From contig CM060954.1 in the NCBI GenBank assembly GCA_030765055.1, forward strand, positions 104,919,947 to 104,983,946: a stretch of 64,000 bases of DNA. Direction: 5' to 3'. The translations under genes were made by a program, and so were the position numbers. The notes beneath the pieces were generated by a model. The model did not search any database. It saw only the letters and a program-made list of their open reading frames with translations, and was not told the DNA's origin. Origin of the DNA: Mantis religiosa (lineage: Eukaryota; Arthropoda; Insecta; Mantodea; Mantidae). Below are positions 1-11,065 of the stretch, piece after piece; within the stretch, counting starts at the first letter, position 1, and every line of letters begins with the position of its first letter.

Positions 1-236
1 ATTCAGCATGACATTACATTCTGCAACTGACTCGCACTTTCAAATCATTAAGGTAGTTGTCTCAAGTGTTTGAGAACTAGTGGTTTATCGGAAGAGAATG
101 CGAGTCAGTTGGAGAATTTAATTTTATGCTGGCAGGTTGGCTATGGTAGCTCAATGCTTAAGAGCAACCGGACAGACAACGGAGGAACCCGGTTGAAATC
201 CCGGTTATAGTATTCAATTTTTCATTCTGACTGAAA
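1..236 (+). repeat. tRNA-like foldback repeat, left part cut by window edge
   Basis: The stretch near 6-42 is inverted relative to about 98-133: both carry the block reading AACTGACTCGCA in one arm and TGCGAGTCAGTT in the other. The right arm then runs into a tRNA-like unit at about 142-212, with a D-arm-like TAGCTCAATG and a B-box-like GGTTGAAATCC. It ends in the family's terminal block, near ATTCAATTTTTCATTCTGAC. The same order (arm, centre with AAGGTAGTTGTCTCA, arm, tRNA-like unit) is seen at 29085-29530 and 45935-46446. The outer left part lies outside the window. Confidence 0.75.
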
Positions 237-647
237 AATCCATTTAGGGATGTCCACTGTGTTGGAGGGCACAGTGGGGTATGTGGGCTTCACCTCAAGG
301 GTACTACACCACTAAAAATGCTCCACCGGATTGGGAAGGATAAATGTGCTGCGGTACCGCCTTAAGCACCCGCGCATTCCAGGAGATGATCATAGCTGTC
401 TCGCAGTGCGATTCAGCTGAGTGGGTTTCTGGTGCAGGGATACAGGCTTGACATGAAACCCAGCCTGATCCACTGCTTATTTTGGGTGGTATTTGGTAGG
501 ATTCCTGGTGTTATTTATTGGGAAGCTTAGGGTAATTTATCACGCCGTAGCGCTGTGTCTTAAGTTTAGGTGTTTTTAACAGTTTTCAAATTCCAAAACT
601 TTAAATATGTTTCATGTACAGGGTAGTATTTTAATGGAGATTTTATA
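237..647. other. GC-richer segment, probably an unclassified repeat
   Basis: This block is richer in G and C than its surroundings, from about 245 to 500, and has no ORF over 60 codons. It abuts the foldback repeat and could be another dispersed repeat, but no second copy was seen in this window. No function is proposed. Confidence 0.3.
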
Positions 648-686
648 TCATCATCAACATCATCATCATCATCATCATCATCATCG
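648..686. repeat. (CAT)n microsatellite
   Basis: Tandem ATC/CAT trinucleotides with one interruption (CAACAT). Confidence 0.95.
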
Positions 687-689
687 TGT

Positions 690-1939
690 CCTTGTACTGT
701 ATCTTTGGAAGAGTTTGTTATTTAACCGACTTCTCGTTGTTCCTTTATGCAGAACGCCTTAAAAGAATTTTGAAACTTTGGTGTTGAATTTTTGAATAGA
801 AGACGAATCTTTCCCTACTCACTTAAATTACGTAACGCTCGTAGAGACAGCAAACATAAAATAAATTATTTCAATGCACTTTGCTTTGCCTTAAACTATA
901 TATTTATTATTTTGGAGAACCTTTTTCATAGTTTGGTTGTCTGTTTTCCAGTTAAGGTAGTACCTCAAAAGGATATATGACCTCAGATAAGGCATAACGT
1001 ATAAAAATAGTTTCTATTTTGAGAATAGAATTATTACACCAATTATTTGTATCTGTTCAATGTAAAGAGCTCTGTTTTCCAAAATTTTAATTTACTAAGA
1101 AACTTTGTTACTTTTAATTTCATAGTAGGTATTTCTAAATTATGTTGCTTACCATAGTCAACAAAATACACGTTGTAAAAGTGTTCATTTGTGGTAGAAC
1201 ACAAGCCTACACTATTGGTTCTACTCAAGCAGATGCTGATTTTGGAAAAGAAGCGATTATGGGTTGCCATGCAAGTGTCAAAGGAAATCTGGAAGCTTCT
1301 CCAGAGAAGGTAGCTTACCTACGCCTTTAATTAAGACTGCCTGTAGGATGTCTACCTTTGCGTGTAATTCTATAACAACACACCTCTGTGTTTGTTGGCC
1401 AGCTTCTTTTTCAGCCAACTCCCTTTGATAAACACAAGCGGCTTTCGGACTTGTGCACAAGTTGAACGATATTCACGCCAGAGCCTTATATAAAAAGGGC
1501 AGCCCACAAAGAGACTTGGAGACCTCATCAAACCCTCCAAGCAATATTTATTGCTGTAAGATGAATCCAGTGTCCCTGCATGTAGAAGAAGTTTGAGCCA
1601 CCCCCTTCCAACCCTTAGCACGGAAACTGAAACTTTAATCATTTCCGTCGTCGCCACTGCAGAGAGGTACGAGGGAAGGTATGATTATTTCCTCTGGTGA
1701 TGAAACGCCCGGCGTCTGTCTTAAGAACTTTCAAACGCTAGTGGAGCATTTTGAAATTACAGTTCACGACTCTGCAATCGGTTAACATCGAGGCCAAGTT
1801 CGCTACATTAATTACTCGCACTTATGCTGGTCTAATTAAGTTTATTACTAGCAGTCTAAGCAAACCCATTACCTATACTACAGAAAAAACAAACACATTT
1901 AACCTAAAAATTCCATCAAAATGTTATCGGAAATAAAGT
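690..1939. other. No recognised gene; isolated TATA-like box
   Basis: Several short overlapping ORFs occur on both strands (for example 1142-1330 plus and 1370-1657 minus), but none resembles a family I recognise. TTATATAAAAAG at 1486-1497 is a strong TATA-like match on the plus strand, followed by a GC-richer stretch. This could be a decayed LTR or transposon promoter. Nothing downstream supports a gene. Confidence 0.3.
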
Positions 1940-3095
1940 TTAGGTATATCTTCTTCTTATTATTATTCTCCTTCTCCTTCTTCTTCTCCTTCTCCTCCTT
2001 CTCCTTCTCCTTCTTCTCCTTCTCCTCCTTCTCCTCCTCCTCCTTCTCCTCCTCCTCCTTCTCCTTCTTCTATCCCACGGCTTTGGATTGTTTAACCCGT
2101 TCCGGCTCCAAGTTGGTCTGCCTACCTTTTCTTCGGTCTTCCCTGGTTTCTTCTTCCTATAGTTCAAGGCTATTTTAGATATTCTGTTATTATTCATTCT
2201 CTGAACATGTTCTTTCCATTGATTTTTATTTCTTTCAATAGCATGGTTTATTTCCTCTACTTTTAATTCTTTCCTAATATCCTGACTACGTTTTTTATCA
2301 ATTTTGGTGTATCCAGCTATTGCTCCTATGAATTTCATTTCTGATGACTGTATTCTCGTACTATTTCTTTTTGTTAGTGTCCATATTTCTGATCCATAGA
2401 TCAGAGTTGGTATTGCCATTGTTTTGTGTAGTTTTATTATAGAGTCCTTTCTTCCTTTATTTTTTAATGTTCTTTTTATTGTGTCTGTTATATAGTTAAA
2501 TTTATTTATTTTCTCTATTATATCAGCTTCCCCTTGGTACGAGACATTACATCCTAAATACTTAAAGTGTGATTTCTGCTCAATTATTATGTTATCTAAC
2601 ACTATTTTTGATCTTACTGGATTAATTCCTTTAAGTGCCATGGTATTGGATTTATTTGCTGATATTTTCATTCCATATTCTGTAGCAGTTTTATCTAGAC
2701 TATATAGCATTTTCTGCAGGCCATCTTCATTTGTGGCCATTATTATTTGATCATACAACATAGTTTTCAATTTAGCTCCTGATACATTAATGCCTCCATT
2801 GACTTTATTCGGCCAAATCCTTACTATTTCGTCAACATACAAATTAAAAAGTGCGGTTGATAAAGGACAACCTTGTCTTACGCCACCATTAACTATTACT
2901 GGTTCCCTTTTATTTATTTTTATTTTTGTGTCAATGTACATACTTTTTATAGGTTTAATTAGTTGTAAAGGTATGCCTCTATTATTTAAAATTTTCCACA
3001 ATATCAGTCGTGATACTTTGTCAAAAGCTTTATAATAGTCAATAAATAGTAAGTGCGTCTTTTGGGTATTTATGGAACATATAATGATATACTTC
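1940..3095 (-). pseudogene. 5'-truncated LINE reverse transcriptase, catalytic box deleted
   Basis: This is the C-terminal half of a non-LTR retrotransposon ORF2, which would copy its RNA into DNA at the target site. On the minus strand the frame is open from about 3092, just after a TAG. Motif A reads FIDYYKAFD near 3037 and the palm motif RQGCPLS follows near 2870. At motif C, where LYADD is expected, the sequence reads MLYDQ at about 2755, so two residues including a catalytic Asp are missing through an in-frame 6-base loss. The later part has LINE-typical GSEIWTLTK and EHVQRM. The reading frame then enters a long artificial arginine run made by the microsatellite below. The fingers region and endonuclease are absent. 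A SINE abuts the 5' end. The copy cannot be active. Confidence 0.9.
1948..2076. repeat. (CTT/CTC)n microsatellite forming the LINE 3' tail
   Basis: Imperfect CTT and CTC trinucleotides on the plus strand, with TAT units at the outer end. The array sits at the 3' end of the LINE at 1940-3095, and a related LINE at 22370-23000 also ends in CTT repeats, so it probably grew from the element's tail. Confidence 0.85.
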
Positions 3096-3104
3096 TATAT
3101 GTCT

Positions 3105-3420
3105 GTGTGTGTAAGGCCGGGCCGTGGCTGAGTTGTTAGACCGTTCGACTCTCACCAAGCCAGCCCGTGTTCGATCCCAGGCGAACGCAAAGTGAGTTTT
3201 GTGGTGGACAACACAATGCTGGACAGGCTTTCTCCGGGATCTCAGGTTTTACCCACTATCTCATTCTACCGGTGCTCCAGCTTCATCTCTTGTATCACCA
3301 GTGTCACCACCGGCGGTGCCTCATGTAGTAAAACGGGCGTTGAAACCATACACACTTTTCTATCCAGGAAGGGGTCAGAGCTTTTCTTTGTATACTTCCT
3401 TCCAATTATCAAATTGACGG
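3105..3420 (+). mobile_element. tRNA-derived SINE, family B
   Basis: The head has A-box-like TGGCTGAGTTGTTAGACC near 3126 and B-box-like GTTCGATCCC near 3169, the two internal RNA polymerase III promoter elements. The body contains AAAGTGAGTTTTGTGGTGGA and is matched by 10815-11065, which has the same order of blocks (internal box, CAAAGTGGGATTTGTAGTGG, TTTCCTCCGGGTCCTCCGG). The copy has diverged and no clear target duplication was found. Confidence 0.75.
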
Positions 3421-5009
3421 TGTTTTAATGCATTTTTTCTGCTTTAGCCAATAATGCATGCCAAACCTTAACAAAATCTTTAAAAAATGATTCCCAAATT
3501 AACAATTCGGAATTTAAAGACAAAGGGAATTTCTTACCCTAAATAATTCTCGTATCATATCGACACAGCGGTAAAGTCCTCCTAACACACATACAAAGAA
3601 GCAATAAAATTAACTTAAAAATACAGTAAAACTTCTTTAAAACAAAACGCGGTCATTCCGATATTTCTCGCTTCGCAAGACTCATTAGGCCGAACTTAGA
3701 CATTCTCAAGCATATAAAATTTACTGATGGTCAGGTCCTCAGGTCATTCGTAAAGTGGGAAAATTCATTTATGCAGCCACAAAAACTTTCCAGTACTTTT
3801 ATACTGTCGAAACTTACAGAAGATTCTATTTTCTGGGGATAGCGCTTATTGCTTACACTGCCCGATCATGTGCCATATCCTGTTTGCCATTTCCACTGCG
3901 CGGTGCCAATCTTCTGATAGCCTTGCACAGTAGCCAATGGATCACATAATTATAATCTTTCTTTGGCTGCTATAAGTTTGAATAACGCTAAGTCTAGTTC
4001 TGAAGCAATGTTAAGTGCTTTAGTAAATGACTTATGGACGCTTTTATTATGAACTTTAAAAGATATAAAATTATTTATATTACAGTGGTTAGTAAACCAT
4101 TAATTTTAGAAATTTATTGAACTTTTAAATACTGTACTTTATTTATATTTCTTAACATAGCATTTTTGTATGATGTTTCAGTATTTGACAATGTCCATAG
4201 CAGTAAAGGAGATGCTCCTAATGTATTTACACAAATAAAAATAAAAGTTAAATTATACTCGAGAGCTTATATTTCTAACTTATAAATCTATGTCACCAAA
4301 GTGTCCGTTATGGATGAATTACATCCCTAGCCAATTGTGGACTCGCTCTAGCAGTGGTCGGAGGACTGGGAACAATGTGCCACATGTATCGTTCACCTCA
4401 GCGACCTTACGAGGTCACATTTAAGACGAGCTTACGGTGATTTGAATTTGCAGTGAATGCGTTTCCATTTTAACAATTAGTCCTATTTCGCCATTAATGA
4501 TTGAAATATTAGCAGAACATTTAGTATTTTGTATAAAGTGTTGCTGTATAATACGTTCGGACTGTATCAAGCTTATAAAAGGTCAATTTCGTTTCCTTCC
4601 TTGTTTTATTATGCTAATTATTGTTAGTATCCCATTTCTGTGCATAAACTTATTTACATTAAAGCTTATTTCAAATCAAAACAGTTGAAATACGAAAGCT
4701 GAAACAGTATTCATTTTAATACTTATTTTTTAACTTAGTGTATGTTTTCTTAACGGGCTATTACTTTTGCTCCCTTTGTGGATATATTTAAATTATACTC
4801 CTCTACAAATGAACAGACTTGGTGGAGATTACCTTCGCTCTCTTGTATTATTGCTAAATCATCAGTGTAGTGAGTAACGTTTAAATTTTACCTTATTCAA
4901 GTAAACACCCTACATGAGATTCGATCTCTTCATCACCTGAAGTTGGGACTGTTGCCCTGCCTACACACCACGGTGGTGATTGATCTGATAAATTACTAGA
5001 CTTTTATTG
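3421..5009. other. No recognised feature
   Basis: AT-rich DNA with short random ORFs only (3755-3949 and 4497-4688, for example). Nothing was recognised on either strand. Confidence 0.5.
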
Positions 5010-5240
5010 AAGTACGTAGGCTTTCACGGCCGGAGTCATAAGGTAGATAATGATTGTCCAGGCTTGTGGGCCACGGTCTAGTGGAAAATCTTCTTTCAGA
5101 CGTTTCGTTCGAAACTGCGTCGAATATCGTCAGTGGCGTGGCAGTAACACTCTTATATTCTCGGCTGCGACTGATGACGTCTAGAAGATTTTCCACTAGA
5201 CCACGGCCCACAAGTCCGGATAATCATTATCTACTAATAA
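5010..5240 (-). repeat. Foldback repeat, Penelope-terminus-like, with hammerhead-like core
   Basis: The arms 5041-5093 and 5183-5236 are inverted copies: CTTGTGGGCCACGGTCTAGT in one, and its near complement with GACCACGGCCCACAAG in the other. On the minus strand the central segment has CTGACGA (5127-5133), a possible stem TTCGA/TCGAA, then GAAAC (5102-5106). This fits the conserved CUGANGA...GAAA core of hammerhead ribozymes. The outer motif TAGGCTTTCACGGCCGG (about 5018) and this layout resemble ends of arthropod Penelope-like elements, which are known to carry hammerheads. Family assignment is inference. Confidence 0.55.
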
Positions 5241-5379
5241 TAATTTAATTTTTATTTATGATATTTAATATCATTTTTAACTTCTTTATCAACTTCTAAC
5301 TATACAACAGGTGACAGCATTTAGCAACTTGGGGTCAAAAATAATCACTATATTAGACGAAAAGTATGTTGACAAGAAA

Positions 5380-5795
5380 CTAAATAAATTTAGTGTTATG
5401 TACAGTACAAAAGCAGAACCCATAGAAGGAAAACTAGAAGAGAAATACAAATTAAATTCTGTAACACAATGGCAGTTCCTGTATTAATATACTAAACCGA
5501 AATATGAGCAGTAAACAGAAAAGAAAAGAAAAATAGAATCAGCAGAAATAAGATTTTTAAGATCAGTTGCTGAATACTCTACTAGTTCATAAAACAAATT
5601 AAGAAATAAGAGAAGAATTGAATATATTTAACTTAAAAGAAAGCATTTCACAGAATAAAGAAAATTGTAGATGACATGCAGAGTGCTTTCCTAGAGTAGT
5701 GACCGACTACGTTCCAAATGTTAAAAGAAACATAGGAAGACCGAGGAAGTGATGGAGAGATATTGATTAATGGGGACGGAACAGACCCTATACTC
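5380..5795 (+). pseudogene. Decayed LINE reverse transcriptase 3' end
   Basis: Read across frames and stops, the plus strand gives MAVPVLIY near 5470, a Trp-Ala segment, then ESAEIRFLRSV near 5540 and a terminal block like RKRWRDI near 5750. These match in order the C-terminal part of the LINEs at 1940-3095 and 22370-23000 (MAIPTLIYGSEIW..., AAEMRFLRAV, RSRKRWSD). There are many stops and frameshifts, so this copy is much older than the other two. Confidence 0.6.
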
Positions 5796-6052
5796 TATTC
5801 GTCCTTAAAGTGTATACGGAGTCAACATTGCGTCGTAACACAACATTAGAGCGAGCGAAATAGTGAAGCACGAATGCAAATAGTTCGTTACTGCACTGCA
5901 TATATGATCATTTATTTTATACATTGAAGAAATAAACGAGGTGAATAATTACCGTAATTCAAGTTCTGAAACAGATAAACATGAATTTAAATATTTTACT
6001 TCGATTTATTTTCACTTGATATAGTATTGCTTGGGCCCGCTTTGAGTGACAA

Positions 6053-6770
6053 TGGCGGAGTGCTTAATTCCTCAGATTAATACACAGAAGCATAAAAGTA
6101 AAAAGCCTATAAAAAGTGGCGAAAAGGCTACTGTATGATATATTCTGTTTAACATTTTCTTTCAACCTTATGCACCCTGTGAAACATGTAATAAAACGAA
6201 CGTCTGTAGCAACTGTGAACACCATTTCAAATGTGAGAATCGAAATTGAACGAATAGGAATTATAGAATCCTCTAAAAAGAAAAGGGAAATACATTTAGG
6301 GTTTTAGGGCAAGTAGGTGATTTTGAGAGTGACATTCACTTTAAATTGCTTCGTTTATTTTTCAACAACGAGACTCCTACTATAGAAATGGTTGTGAATA
6401 ATGACTCAGATCATTCGAATTTTAAGAAAACTACATTCTACACTTTACTAAAAGATATCGGTTTCTGTTTCCAAAAAGAAACAAAATTAATGTGATAATT
6501 GACCTAAATAGTTTACCTAAGATCTACGAGACATTTCAGCTAAGAAGGGCGCACAATTTATTACTTAGACGAAAACTGAGTAAATGAGGCACATGTCACT
6601 TCATAGGCTTCGACAGAAAAACTGTAGGGTCAAAGAAAAGCATTTTTTCTGTGGGTTTTGACAAAGGTTTAAATAATCCAAATAGTAAAATTTAAGTGCC
6701 TTATCAATTTGCATACTGGTAATGGTAACGGGTTTCTTGATGGGGCATATCAACTCAGATTATTTTAAGC
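6053..6770 (+). pseudogene. Decayed DDE_3 (Tc1/mariner-superfamily) transposase
   Basis: Starting at the ATG near 6053 (MAEC), the plus strand shows KSGEKATV, then an HTH-like stretch TSVATVNTISNVRIE near 6200, FYTLLKDIGF near 6452, and GRTIYYLDEN-stop-VNEAH near 6548, the region of the first catalytic Asp. A trailing GTGNGFLDGAYQL lies near 6720. The parts are in normal order but interrupted by several stops and shifts, and the last catalytic acid is gone. The N-terminus resembles the fragment at 25443. This is an old, inactive copy. Confidence 0.7.
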
Positions 6771-7683
6771 GTTTTAGCAGATATTTCATGTTTTGTTAAG
6801 AGAGATTGTTTTGTCAAAGAGATTGAAATTTATAATAAAATAGAGAAATTGATAAAATGTAAGATAGGTAAATGTGTATCCATTACAACTTCGTATGAGA
6901 GGAAGTTCATATATATCTAAAAGATCTTTTTTCTGCATAAGATCGTCGTCGAGGCAAGACGTGTTTTGTGATGCTCTGCAAGTTTGCAGAAAAGTTCCTA
7001 TGTGAATGCATTTGTGTGATGCATCAAGGAATACATCAGTAGCGTCTGCACTTTTAAGAAATAGTAAGTCGTTGCATCTTTCGCCGTTAGAAAAAAGACT
7101 AGATTTTTATAATATTTAAAATTGTGTGAAAGCACGTAAAGAAATGTTTATGCAGAATGAAATATTCTACTTTGGAATGCAAGTAAGAATTATTAATTAT
7201 TCATCAGTAGAAACAATAATTCCTCTACTGCGATACTACGTCCGAGAGAAGATCTCATCGCTCCAGAGCTACTGAGCTGATTTGCAGATCGAGAGCTGGC
7301 GGGGAAGCTACTAGATTTCTACAGGATCGACACCAAAGGTGAGAAGTTCTTCAGCATCCACCATCGTCGCGATACACCGCTTCTAGATGATCGCCACAAC
7401 GTGGTGCTTTTAGAACACCATCATCGTCTATCATCATTGCGGATTTTATAAAATACAATAAAATTATATTTCATACCTTTTATATAGTAGTTTCTTTAAT
7501 TACTTTATTTAGTAAATACGAGTCGAGTGCTTTTTAACCCTGCACTGCTGTAAAGAAAAATATAACGGTTGCGATAAGAATCAAATGTAACAGCTGACGG
7601 CAGAGAGCTTCAACCACGTGTTTGTTGGCGGACTGATACATCCCGCCTCATTAAGCCTGTAGGGACTATAGGGTCCAAAACTG
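6771..7683. other. No recognised feature
   Basis: Short unrelated ORFs only. The stretch 7200-7440 is richer in GC and could be a repeat, but no other copy is visible. Confidence 0.45.
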
Positions 7684-7822
<139 letters not shown>

Positions 7823-7834
7823 ATACTAGAAATT

Positions 7835-7928
7835 AGTTGCCCGCGTCTGAGGGTGTATGCCTCTCATTCAAGAGGTCCCGAGTTTGAAACTCGGTTAGGA
7901 TGACTTATCTGGATAAAGTTTCTTCCAT
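7835..7928 (+). mobile_element. SINE family A head fragment
   Basis: The segment has the family A head: TCTGAGGGTGTATGCCTCTC, AAGAGGTCCCGAGTTTGAAA as the B-box region, then ACTTATCTGGATAAAGTTTC. The body beyond this is missing and a different SINE begins immediately after it. Confidence 0.7.
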
Positions 7929-8260
7929 GGTGACCCAGTGGGATAGCTCAGGCCGTTTCGTCTGTAACCCCCATTCGAGAGGCCCGGGTACGATCTACTG
8001 AATCATGAGTTTTTCGGAGGTTGAGGCGGTCCAGCCCGTAGTGAACAACGTCGAGTGCTCCCTTGTGCTCAACGCCTCACAATTAAGGATCGATGGCGTG
8101 ATCAGGTTAAGGAAAGGGAGATTGTAATTGGTTTGAGGTGACTTGTAGCTCCCGCATGAGAACTCTCATCTGTACTTCAGGAGTGGGTGGCTCCTGACTG
8201 GTTGTGGGTTGAATGATGACACCTCGAATCTGGTAGAGAGAAGTTTATTGTAGTACTTAG
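7929..8260 (+). mobile_element. tRNA-derived SINE, family C
   Basis: The head reads GGGATAGCTCAGGCCGTTTC (A-box region) and later GGCCCGGGTACGATCTACT (degenerate B box). The head matches the minus-strand copy at 26390-26580, which has the same GGCCCCCATTCGGAAGGCC-type anticodon-arm region. The body extends to roughly 8260, where similarity cannot be judged. Confidence 0.6.
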
Positions 8261-10814
8261 GATCTTACGCTTGCCACCGTAAAGTCGTCGTCGGTGTGGT
8301 TGCTGTGTTTAGCGTCACTGTCAATGTTGTGATGTGAATCATGGAGGCAGTAGCACTGCGTAGTGGAATTGGATATATTTATCTTCTTCCCTAAATATTA
8401 CTCTTTGTGCTAACTCTCACTGGAGAGATTGTTGAATATTGCACTTATCTCTGTGCATGGCGCGGAAGTATACTTCTTAGGTGGCACCGAATACGCGTCC
8501 GTCTCACGTAGAACTCAGGACCAAAGTGTTCTTACTAGCAAAAACCTACTTTCCGCCATCACTTTGAATTACCACCCCTCTAGGTATATCTCGGAGTTTG
8601 CAAAATCACATGGACAAATATCAATTTTGTAGTGGCTCTTAACTATCCCCACTTGAGATCAGTGTTCAGAATTTCCAGCTTTGGACCTAACATCAGAGAC
8701 GCTTTCTCTAAGAGTCCATTGCAAACATTTATGCGAAGACATGTGCTCTACGCGACGGTCAAAATCTTATAGCCTGTTGTCAGAAGCACGCATGGGATTT
8801 TAACAGTGGGTTGGTTTCCGACTAGAAGGTGCCAAACTTTCCTTGAGGGCATAACAGACAATAGAGTAGGGTTGTTTGTTTATAGGGATTGCAAAGGGAG
8901 TTTACTGACCTTCGCAGAGTGGCCTTGCCACTGTGACGGTCTCCGGAGTATGCTAGCATTATGGCATGTTTATTCTGGTATACGTCATTTATTTATATTT
9001 ATAAATTTATCATTTATTTATATTTATTTGTTTGTGTCAATGTGTTTCTGATATCAGGTTATATGTCGTCTCAGTGTTCTTAGGTGACAGGGGCTGCGTC
9101 AAGGTTTTCCCGGGTTGACAGGCGAATGCTGTGTAGATATAATTGTATCTCCAGAATTTTCAGTTCTCAATTTCATCTGCATTATCATTTAACACCATCT
9201 CTCATCTGGTGGTCTCTTTCAGGATAGAGGTGTTAGCGGGTGTCTCGGCGCTGTCGTGACTCTTTGGGTCGGCCGCCCACTGCCTCCTCTCACCTCATTC
9301 TTCCTCCCGGGCACGCCTCACTTAAGGCTTAGGAACAATAAACCACAGTTTCCCATGCCGAATTCCTTCCGTAGTGTCCCTAACACTTCTTCCAGTGTAT
9401 TTGGTTGTTCTGAAATATGAATTCGAATACTTATAGCTCTGTGGGCCCTGGTCCATTCCATTCTTAAAATAGTGCATTAATATATTATAAAATGAGTATC
9501 TCGTTTTTAGTTCTAGCTCTGCATACTAGTTCCTTCTCTTGCAAAGTTTCGGTCAGTGTGTTTCCCTGATAATAGCAAAAAAATAGTAGTGGTTGAGTGA
9601 GCAGAAAACGCATTACGTGCATGTGGTTTCGTGCTGAAGTCTGCAGATAACGATCAGGATCTACCACAGCCCTGACAGATGTTTCCAGTAAACTCTAACA
9701 AACAAGAACTTGTTTCAAGCATCTGAAATTTCCCTCCACATACTGGCGTGCTATATGTCACTGCATAGCGAGCACATCAGGTAGGAACAGGGGAGAAGAA
9801 ATGAAAAATAGTGACACAAGAAGAAGAGGAGGAGGAGAGAAATGCAAAAGAAACCTACGAAAGGATCTCTTACTTTTTTTCCCCGGCCACTTAATACCCC
9901 CTCCTCACCCCTTCCTCCTTCGCTCTTCACATTGTCTTTTATTCTCTTTATCTTTCTCCGTGCTTTGTCTGAGTCGAACAATGAGTACAAGAGCGAAGCC
10001 TGGCTTGGACACGAAGAGAGGGAAAAATGGAAGGCTGCAGTGAGGGAAAAAGTTAAAAAGTAAAGGAAATTCTACACTGCAACAAATCCTTAAAGTAGAC
10101 GTGCTCACGACCGCCATGTTTCATATTTGATGACACAGCCAGTTGTTCCAAATGGAAAACGGTGCAGTGTCCTCCACACAGTAACTCTTACTACCTTGTC
10201 ATCTTCAAACGCGAGGATGTTATGGATCTTGAAATTCAGGCTACAGCTTTACTGCTCTAATTTATTAGTGTTTACCTAATGCCCGTTCTTACCCTATATG
10301 ACACCACAGGAGATGGACACTGATAAAGCATACAATGAAATAATATTTGGGAAAGAAGCATTCCAGACTTAAGTTTAGTGTACCCTTCAGTACCTGCCAG
10401 ATGTAATTGAATAACGGACCTCCCGAATGTGAATATTGCACGTACGGCTTAACCATCTCGTTCCATTACTGTACTATTGTTAGATTTGTACCTTCGCTTA
10501 CATAAAATTTAGAGAATATTGCAATCCACCCAGTAATGTAAAGATTTCATCAGATACACATGTTTTGAAATTCTATAAAACTTCATTAAATAAAGAATTC
10601 ATTTGTATATAAATAAAATACCAATTTTGGTTTTTCAATTGAGAATCTTCGATGGGACACCAAGATTTTCGGTAAAATCCATAGACCCGAAGTTTTACGC
10701 GCCACACGTTTCAAAATTTTTCTTTGGAAAATGCCTTTAAGGATTTATTAAAATATAAGATATTAAAGTTATATAATAAAATAAAATACATATCGTAAAT
10801 TTCCTGGTCACATC
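8261..10814. other. No recognised gene
   Basis: ORFs at 8429-8632, 8806-9051, 9751-9990 and 9801-10063 are short and overlap on opposite strands with no recognisable motif. The segment 9060-9345 is GC-richer and may be a repeat. 9800-9960 is purine- then pyrimidine-rich. No function is assigned. Confidence 0.45.
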
Positions 10815-11065
10815 CTCTGAATTCCGGGTTCGCTCCCAGGCGATCGCAAAGTGGGATTTGTAGTGGACAACATGGCGCTGGGGTGGGTTTCCTCCGGGTC
10901 CTCCGGTTTCCCCCACCATTATTTCACCAATTGCTCCATCATTCATTCGTCCCAGGTGTTGGGCCGACCCCTCCCCCCAACCCTGATGTTATCTATCAGG
11001 TCAATATGTTTCCCTCGTTCTGAGGGAACCCAAGCGACTCCTAACACCAGTTTTGTTGAGGAAGG
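10815..11065 (+). mobile_element. SINE family B, 5'-truncated
   Basis: The sequence starts inside the head at the B box (GGGTTCGCTCCCAGGCGATC) and continues with the blocks shared with 3105-3420, here less decayed: GTGGACAACATGGCGCTGG and TTTCCTCCGGGTCCTCCGG. The A box is missing. Confidence 0.75.

Noticed and set aside
1043..1270. Tudor-like fragment (YNVYFVDYGK) on the minus strand
   Set aside because: Only about ten residues fit. There is no supporting sequence around them, and an overlapping ORF lies on the other strand.
1940..2076. Long arginine-rich C-terminus
   Set aside because: It is translation of the CTT/CTC microsatellite that follows the LINE, not a protein domain.
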